From Actinomycetes bacterium (GTDB taxonomy: Bacteria > Actinomycetota > Actinomycetes > S36-B12): DNA of 18,805 bases. Where the stretch lies: assembly GCA_030425745.1 (NCBI GenBank), contig JAUHZW010000014.1:1-18805 (forward strand). The letters run 5' to 3'. Made by a program: the position numbers and the translations under genes. The stretch's first letter is position 1; every line of letters begins with the position of its first letter. Below, in pieces: positions 6,287 through 13,388 of this stretch. The notes beneath the pieces are model-generated. The model searched no databases. It was given only the letters and a program-made list of their open reading frames with translations, and had not been told where the DNA came from.

Positions 6287-7824
6287 TGATCGCAAGCGAA
6301 TCCCCCTCTGCGGGATGGCCGAATGGACTCGTGCGCTGGGCCCTGGCGCTCATGTCGGGCCTCTTCATGGCGGCGGCGTTTCCCCCTGTCGGTTGGTGGT
6401 GGGCGGCGATCATCAGCGTGGCATTGGGCACCGTGGCGACGTTCCGTGCCTCGCTTCGCTGCGCGGCCGTCTTGGGACTGCTGGCGGGGGTCGGCTTCTT
6501 CGCGCCGCTGCTGTCGTGGATGACTGTCGTCGGTACCGATGCCTGGATAGCCCTGACGCTCCTGTGCGCGAGCTGGTGGGCACTTCTGTTCACAGCGCAG
6601 GCGTTAGTCCAGAGGCTGAGCGCATGGCCGGTGCTTGTGCCGGCCCTATGGGTGGCGAGTGAGGCGCTAAGGGGCTCCGTGCCGCTGGGTGGCTTCCCCT
6701 GGGGTCGGATCGCGTACGCCCAGGTCGACGGCCCCCTTCTGCCTGCTGCGGGGGTTCTGGGGGCGGCGGGCCTGGGACTGATCGCCGCGGCGCTGGGCAC
6801 GACGCTCGGGTACGGGCTGGTCGTGGCCGGTCAGGGGTCTGCTGCTCGACGTCGTCTGGTCGTCCCGGCGGCCGCCCTGGTCGTGGTGGCGCTGTCGGCC
6901 TCGGCGGCGCCCGGCATCGGGTCGCCGGCCGCGCCGCAGGACTCGTTGCAGGTGGCCATCATTCAGGGCGGGACGCCGGGGGTGGGCCTGTCCGCGATGG
7001 GGGAGCGTCGTGCGGTGCTGGCCAGTCACGTGGCCCAGACTCGACGGCTCGCCCTGGAAGGTGCCCCACCGGACCTCGTGATCTGGCCGGAGAACTCCAC
7101 CGACATCGACCCTTTCGCGGATCCGCAGGCGTACGACGACATCGCCGGTGCCGTGCGTGCTGTGGGCGTTCCCGTTCTCGTGGGAGCGGTGGTGGCCGCC
7201 TCCGACGGGTCGGACCGTGTGGCCAACACGGGGGTGCTGTGGAGCCCGGTGTCCGGGCCAGGCGCCACATACGTGAAGCAGCACCCAGTGCCCTTCGGGG
7301 AGTACGTCCCTTTCCGAGACATCCTGGGCCGGTTCATCGACCGGCTCGCTTTGGTGCCGCGTGACTTCGTCGCCGGAACGGTCCCCGGTGTCGTCCGCGT
7401 CGGGAACGTCGATCTCGGCGTCGTCATCTGCTTCGAGGTCGCGTACGACTCCATCGTCCGTGACACCGTGGCGTCCGGCGGCCGGATCCTGGTGGTGCAG
7501 ACGAACAACGCGACATACGGGGGGACCAGCCAGCTCGGCCAGCAGGTGAACATGTCCCGCCTGCGAGCGGTGGAGTTCGGCATCCCCGTGCTGGTGGCAG
7601 CGACGAGCGGCATCAGCGCGGTCGTCGACACTGACGGATCGCTCAGGTCCACGCTCGCTGATGGCGACAGCGGCGTGCTGCGGGCCGAGGTCGCGGTTCC
7701 CGACGGTGGCACGATCGCCGCACGCATCGGATCGCAGGTGGAGTTCGCCCTCGTGGCTATCGCCGTTGCGGCGGTGGGTGCCGCTGTGGTGACCTCGGCG
7801 CGCCGCCGAAAGCAGCAGGGCTAG
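6286..7824 (+). CDS. lnt: Apolipoprotein N-acyltransferase
   Basis: Lnt transfers a third acyl chain from phospholipid to the N-terminal Cys of lipoproteins in the cytoplasmic membrane. The 512-residue protein has several membrane helices in the first 210 residues, a nitrilase-like extracytoplasmic domain from about 220, and a final membrane helix near 485-505 followed by a basic tail. The catalytic triad is present: Glu269 (VIWPENS), Lys331 (YVKQHPVPFGEYVPF) and Cys382 (VVICFEVAYDS), close to positions 267, 335 and 387 of E. coli Lnt. The ATG overlaps the preceding NlpC/P60 stop (TAATG), so the pair is cotranscribed. Its stop overlaps or abuts the convergent gene in the sequence CTAGCTAG. 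The TlpA-like lipoprotein at 16591 is one possible substrate. Confidence is very high. Confidence 0.96.
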   Translation: MIASESPSAGWPNGLVRWALALMSGLFMAAAFPPVGWWWAAIISVALGTVATFRASLRCAAVLGLLAGVGFFAPLLSWMTVVGTDAWIALTLLCASWWALLFTAQALVQRLSAWPVLVPALWVASEALRGSVPLGGFPWGRIAYAQVDGPLLPAAGVLGAAGLGLIAAALGTTLGYGLVVAGQGSAARRRLVVPAAALVVVALSASAAPGIGSPAAPQDSLQVAIIQGGTPGVGLSAMGERRAVLASHVAQTRRLALEGAPPDLVIWPENSTDIDPFADPQAYDDIAGAVRAVGVPVLVGAVVAASDGSDRVANTGVLWSPVSGPGATYVKQHPVPFGEYVPFRDILGRFIDRLALVPRDFVAGTVPGVVRVGNVDLGVVICFEVAYDSIVRDTVASGGRILVVQTNNATYGGTSQLGQQVNMSRLRAVEFGIPVLVAATSGISAVVDTDGSLRSTLADGDSGVLRAEVAVPDGGTIAARIGSQVEFALVAIAVAAVGAAVVTSARRRKQQG

Positions 7825-9227
7825 CTAGCCGGTGGCCGCGGCAACGTTCGCGGTGGCCTTTCGGTTCGGGCGGGGCTTGCCGGGGCGGTTCGCTTTCGGG
7901 TCGGCGGCGGGGGGAGGGTTGATGTTGCCGACCACCTTCTCACCGCCCAGGAGTATGACCGACGGACACCGAGGAAGTTGGGCACGTCCGTCCCCGGGAA
8001 GGGGGCGACGTGGGCGACGCTGCCGCACGCGTTGGTCTGCGCCATCAGAGGCTGCCCGCCGTCCTGCGCCGCGCCCAGATACATCGCCACGTGCCGGTAC
8101 GTGCAGGTTTCACCCGTCGGGCAGGTGTCGTAGAGCACGAGGTCGCCGGGTTGGAGCATCTGAGGCGGAATGACGGCGTAGTGGGGGTCGAGGGAGGCCC
8201 CGTCCCAGGGGACCATGTTGCGTGTTGAGGGCGCCCAATCGTCGCCTGCGGTCTTGAGCCCGGCACCTTCCGCGTAGGCCCGTGACACGTACGAGGAGCA
8301 GTCGTAGCGCCAGGCCTCGAGCCTCCCGATGCCGTCGCAGGCGTAGGGCGCTCCGAGCCTGACCAGCGCCCACTTGATGGCGAAGGCCGCTTGGGGTGTG
8401 GGGGCGTTCCGGACCGCGCGCCGGCAGAGTCGAGTGATGTCGACGTCGGGAGGAATCGTGCCGGCGAGGACCGCGGTGGGGCAGCCCGATGGGCCGACCA
8501 CCGTCTGGGGGGCGGCGACGGCCACGAGCGACTGCAGTTCCTCCTGATCGCGCTTGAGCTGCTTCTTCGTTCGGGAGAGAGCGCCGGCGATCGTGGACAC
8601 GCGCTTTCGGTCGTCTTCGACGCGGATCAGCACCGCGGAGGTGGCGCTGGATGACTCGACCACGGCGACCTCAGCCGTCGCGAAGTCCGCCGCCTCCGTC
8701 CCGGTAGCCGAGCGCAGGTAGACAACGGAATCGATGGTGCGCAGCACGTCGTCCGGTTGGCTCCTCAGGACGCCGAGGATCACGTCGACGTCCGTGGTAC
8801 CGCTGATGTAGAGGTCCCTCACGGCCTGCGTGAACTGGTCCTGGGCGTCGACAAGCTGGGCGCTGGCGCGGTTGCGGACGCGGATCGCCAGGGCGTAGTC
8901 ACTGGAGGAGGAGACGATCACCTGACGGGCGGCCACGAGGTCCTCGCCCAGGGACCGGATCTTCAGCTTCCCTCTCTCCACCCGTCTCCACGCCCGCGAG
9001 TAGTCGTCGACGAAGGTGGCGGTGACGGCGGGGGCGGCGTCGGCTGTCGGGGCGGCACCGCTGTCGGCGCCGGGGGCCTTTGCTCCGGGCAGGGCACCTC
9101 CGCCCTCCTGCTGGGCGGGGGAGTCGTGGTCATCGCCGGCGGCGGGCGCGACGCCGCTCGGAAGCGCAGCGAATGTCGCGAGGACGAGCCCGCCCACGAG
9201 GAGGCGGACGAGGGGACTCCGCGTCAC
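7821..9227 (-). CDS. Secreted NlpC/P60 endopeptidase, second type; C-terminal tail possibly frameshifted
   Basis: The 468-residue frame has a signal peptide (about 1-30), a Gly/Pro/Ala-rich linker, a helical coiled-coil region (about 75-240) and an NlpC/P60 domain with Cys310 (RYDCSSYVSRAY) and His379 (YRHVAMYLG). Extra Cys pairs (C297, C369, C375, C401) suggest disulfides. It differs clearly from the other two NlpC/P60 proteins in the window. The domain ends near PNFLGVRR (about residue 423). After that the annotated frame loses G/C third-position bias (many codons ending in A), while the frame ending at 7825 keeps it and reads VILLGGEKVVGNINPPP and a basic, Pro-rich tail. A frameshift near 7955-7965 is likely. 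It starts at a GTG overlapping the copD-ctaG stop by four bases (GTGA), so the two are coupled. Confidence 0.9.
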   Translation of the reverse strand: MTRSPLVRLLVGGLVLATFAALPSGVAPAAGDDHDSPAQQEGGGALPGAKAPGADSGAAPTADAAPAVTATFVDDYSRAWRRVERGKLKIRSLGEDLVAARQVIVSSSSDYALAIRVRNRASAQLVDAQDQFTQAVRDLYISGTTDVDVILGVLRSQPDDVLRTIDSVVYLRSATGTEAADFATAEVAVVESSSATSAVLIRVEDDRKRVSTIAGALSRTKKQLKRDQEELQSLVAVAAPQTVVGPSGCPTAVLAGTIPPDVDITRLCRRAVRNAPTPQAAFAIKWALVRLGAPYACDGIGRLEAWRYDCSSYVSRAYAEGAGLKTAGDDWAPSTRNMVPWDGASLDPHYAVIPPQMLQPGDLVLYDTCPTGETCTYRHVAMYLGAAQDGGQPLMAQTNACGSVAHVAPFPGTDVPNFLGVRRSYSWAVRRWSATSTLPPPPTRKRTAPASPARTERPPRTLPRPPAS

Positions 9228-11251
9228 CGACGGACCTCCGGATCGGACGGCGGAGCAGGCCTGATGTCCCGTTCGTGGAGCTGGGCGAGGTAGGCGTTGT
9301 AGGAGGCCAGTTCCTGCCCGCCGTCACGGTCGGCCTGCCGGTCCATGCGACGGGCATCTCGCTCGTCGCTGCGCCCCCATTGGACCGCCAGTGCGATCGC
9401 GACGATCAGGAGCGGGAACTCCCCGATCGCCCACGCGGCCTGGCCGCCCAGAACGGTGTCCTGGAGCAGGTCGGTGACCCAAGGGGGCTGGACCGCGGAG
9501 AACCATTCCGCGGCAACGGGGACCTCGCTCATCATGATGATCACGGCGAAGAAGCCGTGCAGAGCCGAGGAGATGACCAGGAGCATGAACCGCTGCCAGT
9601 AGGGCAGGAGCCGGGGCCTCGGGTCGATGCCGATGAGGATCCAGTAGAAGAGGTAGCCCGAGAGCACGAAGTGGGTCTGCATCGCCACGTGCCCGACGTG
9701 CGATCCCATCAGGGTCCCGAACAGGCCCGACAGGTACAGGCCGTAGAGCCCGGCGAAGTACAGCACCATCACGACCAGCGGGTTCGTGAGGACCACGGCC
9801 ACCGGGCAGTGGAGTACGTAGACGAGCCATTCGCGAGGCCCCCAGCCCACGCCGCTGCGTGGACGCAGCGCCCGCAGGGCAAGAGTGGCCGGGGCCCCCA
9901 TGACGAGCAGGATCGGGATCAGCATGGTCAGCGCCATGTGCTGTCCCATGTGCAGGCCCGCGGCGATGTTGGCGTACGCCGCTATGCCGGCATTGGTGGC
10001 CCAGAGGAATGAACCGATACCCAGCAGCCAGCTGATCGTGCGGCCCCACGGCCATGCGTCACCGCGGCGCCGCAGGCGCGCGACACCGACCAGGTAGAGG
10101 GTGCCGGCCGTGAGCCCGGCGAGCAGGAAGATGGGGTCGAGGCGAATGGTCAGAACGACGTTCACGAAGGTCGGGGGCGGAGGGAAGGCGAAGCCCGCGA
10201 GGGTTTCCGCGAGGGTGGGCAGGTCGACGGGGGTGCGCGGTGGCGCGCTCGTGGCCAGCGCCGAGCCTGCGCCGAAGGCGATGGTCAGGGCGAGGGCCTC
10301 CACGCCGGCGACGATCGCGTACCGGCGGCGCAGGCTGCCGGGGGGCGGCTTCCCGCGCAGGAGGCCACGTTGGGCGAGGTAGCCGGCCAGTGCCGCGCCG
10401 GCCAGGGCGGCTGCCTTCAGCAGGACGATGCGGCCATAGGTGGTGGACACCAGCTCGGACCACGTGTTCAGCTGCGCGGCGGCATTCCCGATTCCGCTAA
10501 GTGCCAGCAGCAGCGCCGCGACGACAGCGACCCGAGCGAGCCGTGAAACGACGGGAGCCAATTGGGGCTCACCGCGCGTCGCCCCCAGGCACAGGGCCGC
10601 GACGATCGCGATCCAGATGGACGCGGCCAGCGCGTGCACGGTGCTCGACGCCAGCAGCAGGGCATGGGCCGTTGTGGCGCTGGCGTGTCCACTGATGGTC
10701 GGTACCGCGATCGCGGCGCCGGACAGCACCAGGGCTGCCCCCACTCCGACGACGCGAGTGCTCACCGAGGCGATGGCCGCTGCCACGGCCGTCAGCAGGG
10801 CCATCAGGAGCAGGCTACGGATCTGCGGCACGTCCCACCAGAAGGCTGCCACCATCTGCGGGGCCCAGGCATCGGGAAGGGGCATGGCCAGGACATCGGC
10901 GAACACCCACATGGCCTGCAGCCCCGCCAGCACGGTCCACGCCCCCGCTGCACGGGCAGCCAATGCGCTGTCCCGGCGCCCGAGGTGAGAGAGGACGCCG
11001 CCCTTGCGGACGGGGTCCACCGTCAGGGCAAGGACCAGCAGCGCGACGGTCACGACCCCCGCGGCCGCCGTCAGGGAGCGCAGCACCGGACTTCCGAGCG
11101 TGACCAGCGCCCCGGCATCGGGCAGCCCCGGGATGCTCGGTTCGCCGGCAAGTATCCACGCCGTGACCCCGACTGCCGCCGCTACGACGGCAGCCCCCGT
11201 TACCTTCCTTGTGGTCCCCGGGTGGGGACTCCTGGCTGCCGGGTCCGGCAT
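9224..11251 (-). CDS. ctaG: CopD-CtaG fusion: copper transport and cytochrome oxidase assembly membrane protein
   Basis: This 675-residue polytopic membrane protein joins two families. Residues about 140-335 resemble CopD, with H-A-L-A-A-S-I-W-I and a series of helices. Residues about 360-625 match the caa3_CtaG family, with A-G-L-H-M-G-Q-H-M-A-L, G-S-H-V-G-H-V-A-M-Q-T-H-F and a late S-A-L-H-G-F-F segment whose His and Met residues are candidate copper ligands. CopD-type proteins import or move copper across the membrane; caa3_CtaG proteins support copper insertion into cytochrome oxidase. Fused forms are known in actinobacteria. The ATG at 11251 follows AGGGGC. It should follow copC in one operon, but an IS110 element now separates them. 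An NlpC/P60 gene is coupled to its 3' end. After the insertion its promoter must be in or near the IS left end. Confidence 0.92.
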   Translation of the reverse strand: MPDPAARSPHPGTTRKVTGAAVVAAAVGVTAWILAGEPSIPGLPDAGALVTLGSPVLRSLTAAAGVVTVALLVLALTVDPVRKGGVLSHLGRRDSALAARAAGAWTVLAGLQAMWVFADVLAMPLPDAWAPQMVAAFWWDVPQIRSLLLMALLTAVAAAIASVSTRVVGVGAALVLSGAAIAVPTISGHASATTAHALLLASSTVHALAASIWIAIVAALCLGATRGEPQLAPVVSRLARVAVVAALLLALSGIGNAAAQLNTWSELVSTTYGRIVLLKAAALAGAALAGYLAQRGLLRGKPPPGSLRRRYAIVAGVEALALTIAFGAGSALATSAPPRTPVDLPTLAETLAGFAFPPPPTFVNVVLTIRLDPIFLLAGLTAGTLYLVGVARLRRRGDAWPWGRTISWLLGIGSFLWATNAGIAAYANIAAGLHMGQHMALTMLIPILLVMGAPATLALRALRPRSGVGWGPREWLVYVLHCPVAVVLTNPLVVMVLYFAGLYGLYLSGLFGTLMGSHVGHVAMQTHFVLSGYLFYWILIGIDPRPRLLPYWQRFMLLVISSALHGFFAVIIMMSEVPVAAEWFSAVQPPWVTDLLQDTVLGGQAAWAIGEFPLLIVAIALAVQWGRSDERDARRMDRQADRDGGQELASYNAYLAQLHERDIRPAPPSDPEVRR

Positions 11252-11322
11252 GACTTACTGCCCCTGTCGTTGATGATCCGGGGGGTGTTGTCACCGGTCC
11301 TGGTGGTGTCGGTGGATCGCTG

Positions 11323-11331
11323 ATAGGGACA
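11323..11331 (+). repeat. Direct repeat ATAGGGACA, left copy (candidate IS110 core)
   Basis: It is identical to 12621-12629 on the other side of the recombinase gene. This is expected if the sequence is the shared core of an IS110-type junction. Confidence 0.55.
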
Positions 11332-11401
11332 TGGCCCTCGATCGCGTGGGTCTCTTCGTAACGTGGCTGCCGAGTGCTGATGCCATGCTGGCCAGGTGAT
11401 C

Positions 11402-11416
11402 TGACCGAGGAGGTCA
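11402..11416 (+). promoter_or_regulatory. Hairpin presenting the transposase Shine-Dalgarno site in its loop
   Basis: TGACC and GGTCA form a perfect 5-bp stem around the loop GAGGA, and the ATG follows two bases after the stem. The ribosome site is therefore in the loop and partly in the 3' arm, which may limit recombinase translation. Confidence 0.45.
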
Positions 11417-11418
11417 CC

Positions 11419-12612
11419 ATGGACTACGACGTCGTGATCGGGCTGGACGTCGGCAAGGCGACTCATCACGCCTGCGCGCTTGACCCGGACGGCAGGCGCC
11501 TGGTCGACAGAGAGGTCGCGAACACCGAGGCCGACCTGCGCGGCATGTTCGCCGAGATGGCCGCGCAGGGACGCGTACTGGTCGTGGTGGACCAGTTGCA
11601 TTCGATAGGGGCGCTGCCGGTGGCCGTCGCACAGGCGATGGGCATCGACACCGCCTACCTGCCGGGCCTGTCGATGCGACGCTTGGCGGACCTGCATCCG
11701 GGGAACGCGAAGACCGATGCACGTGATGCCTTCGTGATCGCGAACGCCGCCCTGACCGTCCCGCATACGCTCAGGAGACTGGACGTCCCCAGCGAGGCGC
11801 AGGCGGACCTGGCGATGCTGCTGGGCTACGACGACGACCTCGCCGCGCAGGTCACGTCCGCGGTCAACCGGCTGCGCGGCCTGCTGGTCCAGATCCACCC
11901 CAGCCTGGAGAAGGCGCTGGGAGACAACGTGTCTCACGACGCCGTCCTGCACCTGATGATCAAGGCCGGCGGCCCGGATGGCCTGCGCAGGATGGGTCGG
12001 GCACGGATCGACAAGGAACTGGCCAAGCACGCCCCGCGCGTCCACGCCCGCCTCGCGGACGAGATCTGGACCGGGCTGAACGCGCAGACCGTCACCGTTG
12101 CCGGAACCACCGCCGCAGCGAGGGTCCTGCCTGGCCTCGCGGCGCAGATCTTGCAGCTGCGCGACCAGCGCAAGGAGATCGCCCGAGACGTGGAGAAGGT
12201 CCTCGATGCGCACCCTCTCGCCCGGATCTTGACGTCCATGCCAGGAGTCGGCGTCAAGATCGCAGCCAGGCTCCTGGCCGAGATCGGCGGTGACGTGTCC
12301 GCGTTCCCCACCGCCGCGCACCTGGCCGCCTACGCCGGCCTCGCCCCAGTCACCAAGCGATCCGGCAGCAGCATCAGGGGTGAGCACGTCAACCGTGGCG
12401 GCAACAAGCGACTCAAGAACGCCCTCTTCATGGCCGCGTTCACCTCGCTGCGAGCCGACCCCGCCTCGAGGGCGTACTACGACCGCAAGAGAGCCGAGGG
12501 CAAGAAGCACAACGCCGCACTCATCTGCCTCGCCCGACGCAAGACCGATGTCCTGTTCGCCATGATCAGAGACCACCAGCCCTACACCCCCACTCAGCCC
12601 GCTGCCGCTTGA
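11419..12612 (+). CDS. IS110-family transposase (bridge-RNA-type recombinase)
   Basis: This 397-residue recombinase has an N-terminal RuvC-like DEDD domain and a C-terminal Transposase_20 domain. Acidic residues visible are Asp10 (VIGLDVGK), Asp58 (VVVDQ, where many relatives have Glu), and Asp100 and Asp103 (NAKTDARDAF). The C-terminal part has M-P-G-V-G-V-K-I-A-A-R and A-Y-A-G-L-A-P-V-T-K-R-S-G-S-S, the second containing candidate catalytic Ser residues, followed by R-G-G-N-K-R-L-K-N-A-L-F. The ATG at 11419 follows GAGGAGGT closely; the frame open from 11374 has no better start. There are no stops or frameshifts and the length is normal, so it is probably active. It is oriented against the copper genes that flank it. 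Confidence 0.95.
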   Translation: MDYDVVIGLDVGKATHHACALDPDGRRLVDREVANTEADLRGMFAEMAAQGRVLVVVDQLHSIGALPVAVAQAMGIDTAYLPGLSMRRLADLHPGNAKTDARDAFVIANAALTVPHTLRRLDVPSEAQADLAMLLGYDDDLAAQVTSAVNRLRGLLVQIHPSLEKALGDNVSHDAVLHLMIKAGGPDGLRRMGRARIDKELAKHAPRVHARLADEIWTGLNAQTVTVAGTTAAARVLPGLAAQILQLRDQRKEIARDVEKVLDAHPLARILTSMPGVGVKIAARLLAEIGGDVSAFPTAAHLAAYAGLAPVTKRSGSSIRGEHVNRGGNKRLKNALFMAAFTSLRADPASRAYYDRKRAEGKKHNAALICLARRKTDVLFAMIRDHQPYTPTQPAAA

Positions 12613-12620
12613 CGAACGAC

Positions 12621-12629
12621 ATAGGGACA
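12621..12629 (+). repeat. Direct repeat ATAGGGACA, right copy (candidate IS110 core)
   Basis: This is the second copy of the 9-base repeat at 11323-11331, located eight bases after the recombinase stop. Confidence 0.55.
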
Positions 12630-12694
12630 CCCCCCCACGGCGAGCCCGACGACTATCCGCCGGCTGGACGCGCTTGTCGTCATGCGCTGAGGGT

Positions 12695-13312
12695 TCATTC
12701 CGCTCGGCGCCGGCTGACGACCACGACAATGCCCACGCCGATCGCCGCGATCACCCCCGCGAGCAGGCCGAGGACCGGCATGGTGCTCTGCTGATCGCCA
12801 GGGGGCTCGGTAGCCGGGGGATCAGCCGTGGCAGCGGACGTGGCCGCCCCGGCGGCGGGGGCCTCGGGAATCGTGGGTTCAGGCTGCCCTGGGGGGCTGG
12901 CGTCCGCCAGCGACGTCGGCTCCGGTGCGCGCAGCGTGAAACGGGAGGAGCCCTTGATCGGGTGGCCGTCGCCCGAGACCACGCGGTATCCGATGGTGTA
13001 TTCACCCGGCGGCTGGCCGACGGGCCATGAGACGGAGACGGATGTCCCGTTGACGCGGGATCGCTCGCGCAGCACGATCGCACCCTGATCGTCGGTCACC
13101 ACGACAGTGGCCGCGCCTGTGATCAGGGGCTCGCTGAACGTCAGGTCGATCGTTCGCGGGGGTGCGTCCACAATCGCGCCATCGTCGGGCGTGATGGACG
13201 TCAGAGCCGCATGGGCCGACACGGGGGCCGCGGTCAGGGTTGGTGCGGCCAGTATGACCACCGCGATGAGGCCGAATGTCCAGCGCCATCGTCGCCGTCG
13301 GGATCGGACCAT
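12695..13312 (-). CDS. copC: CopC-domain periplasmic copper-binding protein, membrane anchored
   Basis: CopC binds Cu(II) outside the cytoplasmic membrane and works with CopD. The 205-residue product has a signal peptide ending A-P-V-S-A, followed directly by HAALTSITPDDG, so the mature protein would start with the His that forms part of the Cu(II) site. The second part of the site, VSGDGHPIKG (Asp and His), is present, and the CopC beta-barrel segments lie between. After it come a Pro/Ala-rich linker and a C-terminal membrane helix (MPVLGLLAGVIAAIGVGIVV) with a basic end. I chose the ATG at 13312; the frame is open to 13537 but there overlaps the kinase gene. It lies 76 bases after the kinase stop on the same strand. 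The natural downstream partner copD-ctaG is cut off by IS110. Confidence 0.93.
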   Translation of the reverse strand: MVRSRRRRWRWTFGLIAVVILAAPTLTAAPVSAHAALTSITPDDGAIVDAPPRTIDLTFSEPLITGAATVVVTDDQGAIVLRERSRVNGTSVSVSWPVGQPPGEYTIGYRVVSGDGHPIKGSSRFTLRAPEPTSLADASPPGQPEPTIPEAPAAGAATSAATADPPATEPPGDQQSTMPVLGLLAGVIAAIGVGIVVVVSRRRAE

Positions 13313-13320
13313 GGGTATTG

Positions 13321-13337
13321 CGAGGGGAACCCCCTCG
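13321..13337 (-). promoter_or_regulatory. Perfect hairpin in the leader of copC
   Basis: CGAGGGG, a 3-base loop and CCCCTCG form a perfect 7-bp stem ending eight bases before the copC ATG. It could be an RNA hairpin controlling translation, or a DNA palindrome for a repressor; GGGG/CCCC palindromes are typical of CsoR-type sites. There is no T-run, so it is a poor terminator. No other ribosome site is seen before copC. Confidence 0.45.
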
Positions 13338-13388
13338 TCGCACTCCCATTCGACGAAGCAACGGCTGTACAGCGCGATTGTCCGCAGC

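Larger units (their letters stand above)
11252..11418 (+). ncRNA. Candidate region for an IS110 bridge RNA
   Basis: IS110 elements of the IS110 group encode a structured bridge RNA in the non-coding DNA before the recombinase. These 167 bases are the only sizeable non-coding part next to the gene. A CACCG/CGGTG stem with a 13-base loop lies at 11292-11314, and a TGACC/GGTCA stem at 11402-11416. I cannot show guide loops that match the target, and part of this stretch may belong to the copD-ctaG leader, so this is only a candidate. Confidence 0.3.
11323..12629 (+). mobile_element. IS110-family insertion sequence between copC and copD-ctaG
   Basis: One IS110-type recombinase gene is flanked by short non-coding ends. 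A 9-base direct repeat, ATAGGGACA, occurs at 11323-11331 and 12621-12629 and is my best guess for the element limits, because IS110 elements lack terminal inverted repeats and leave a short shared core at both junctions. The left non-coding part would be only 96 bases, so the true left end could lie further out toward 11252. Removing the segment would restore a short copC to copD-ctaG spacer. Confidence 0.65.

Noticed and set aside
11200..12729. 509-residue open frame antisense to the IS110 gene
   Set aside because: It is a shadow of a high-GC gene: no known domain, and it runs through the intergenic parts.
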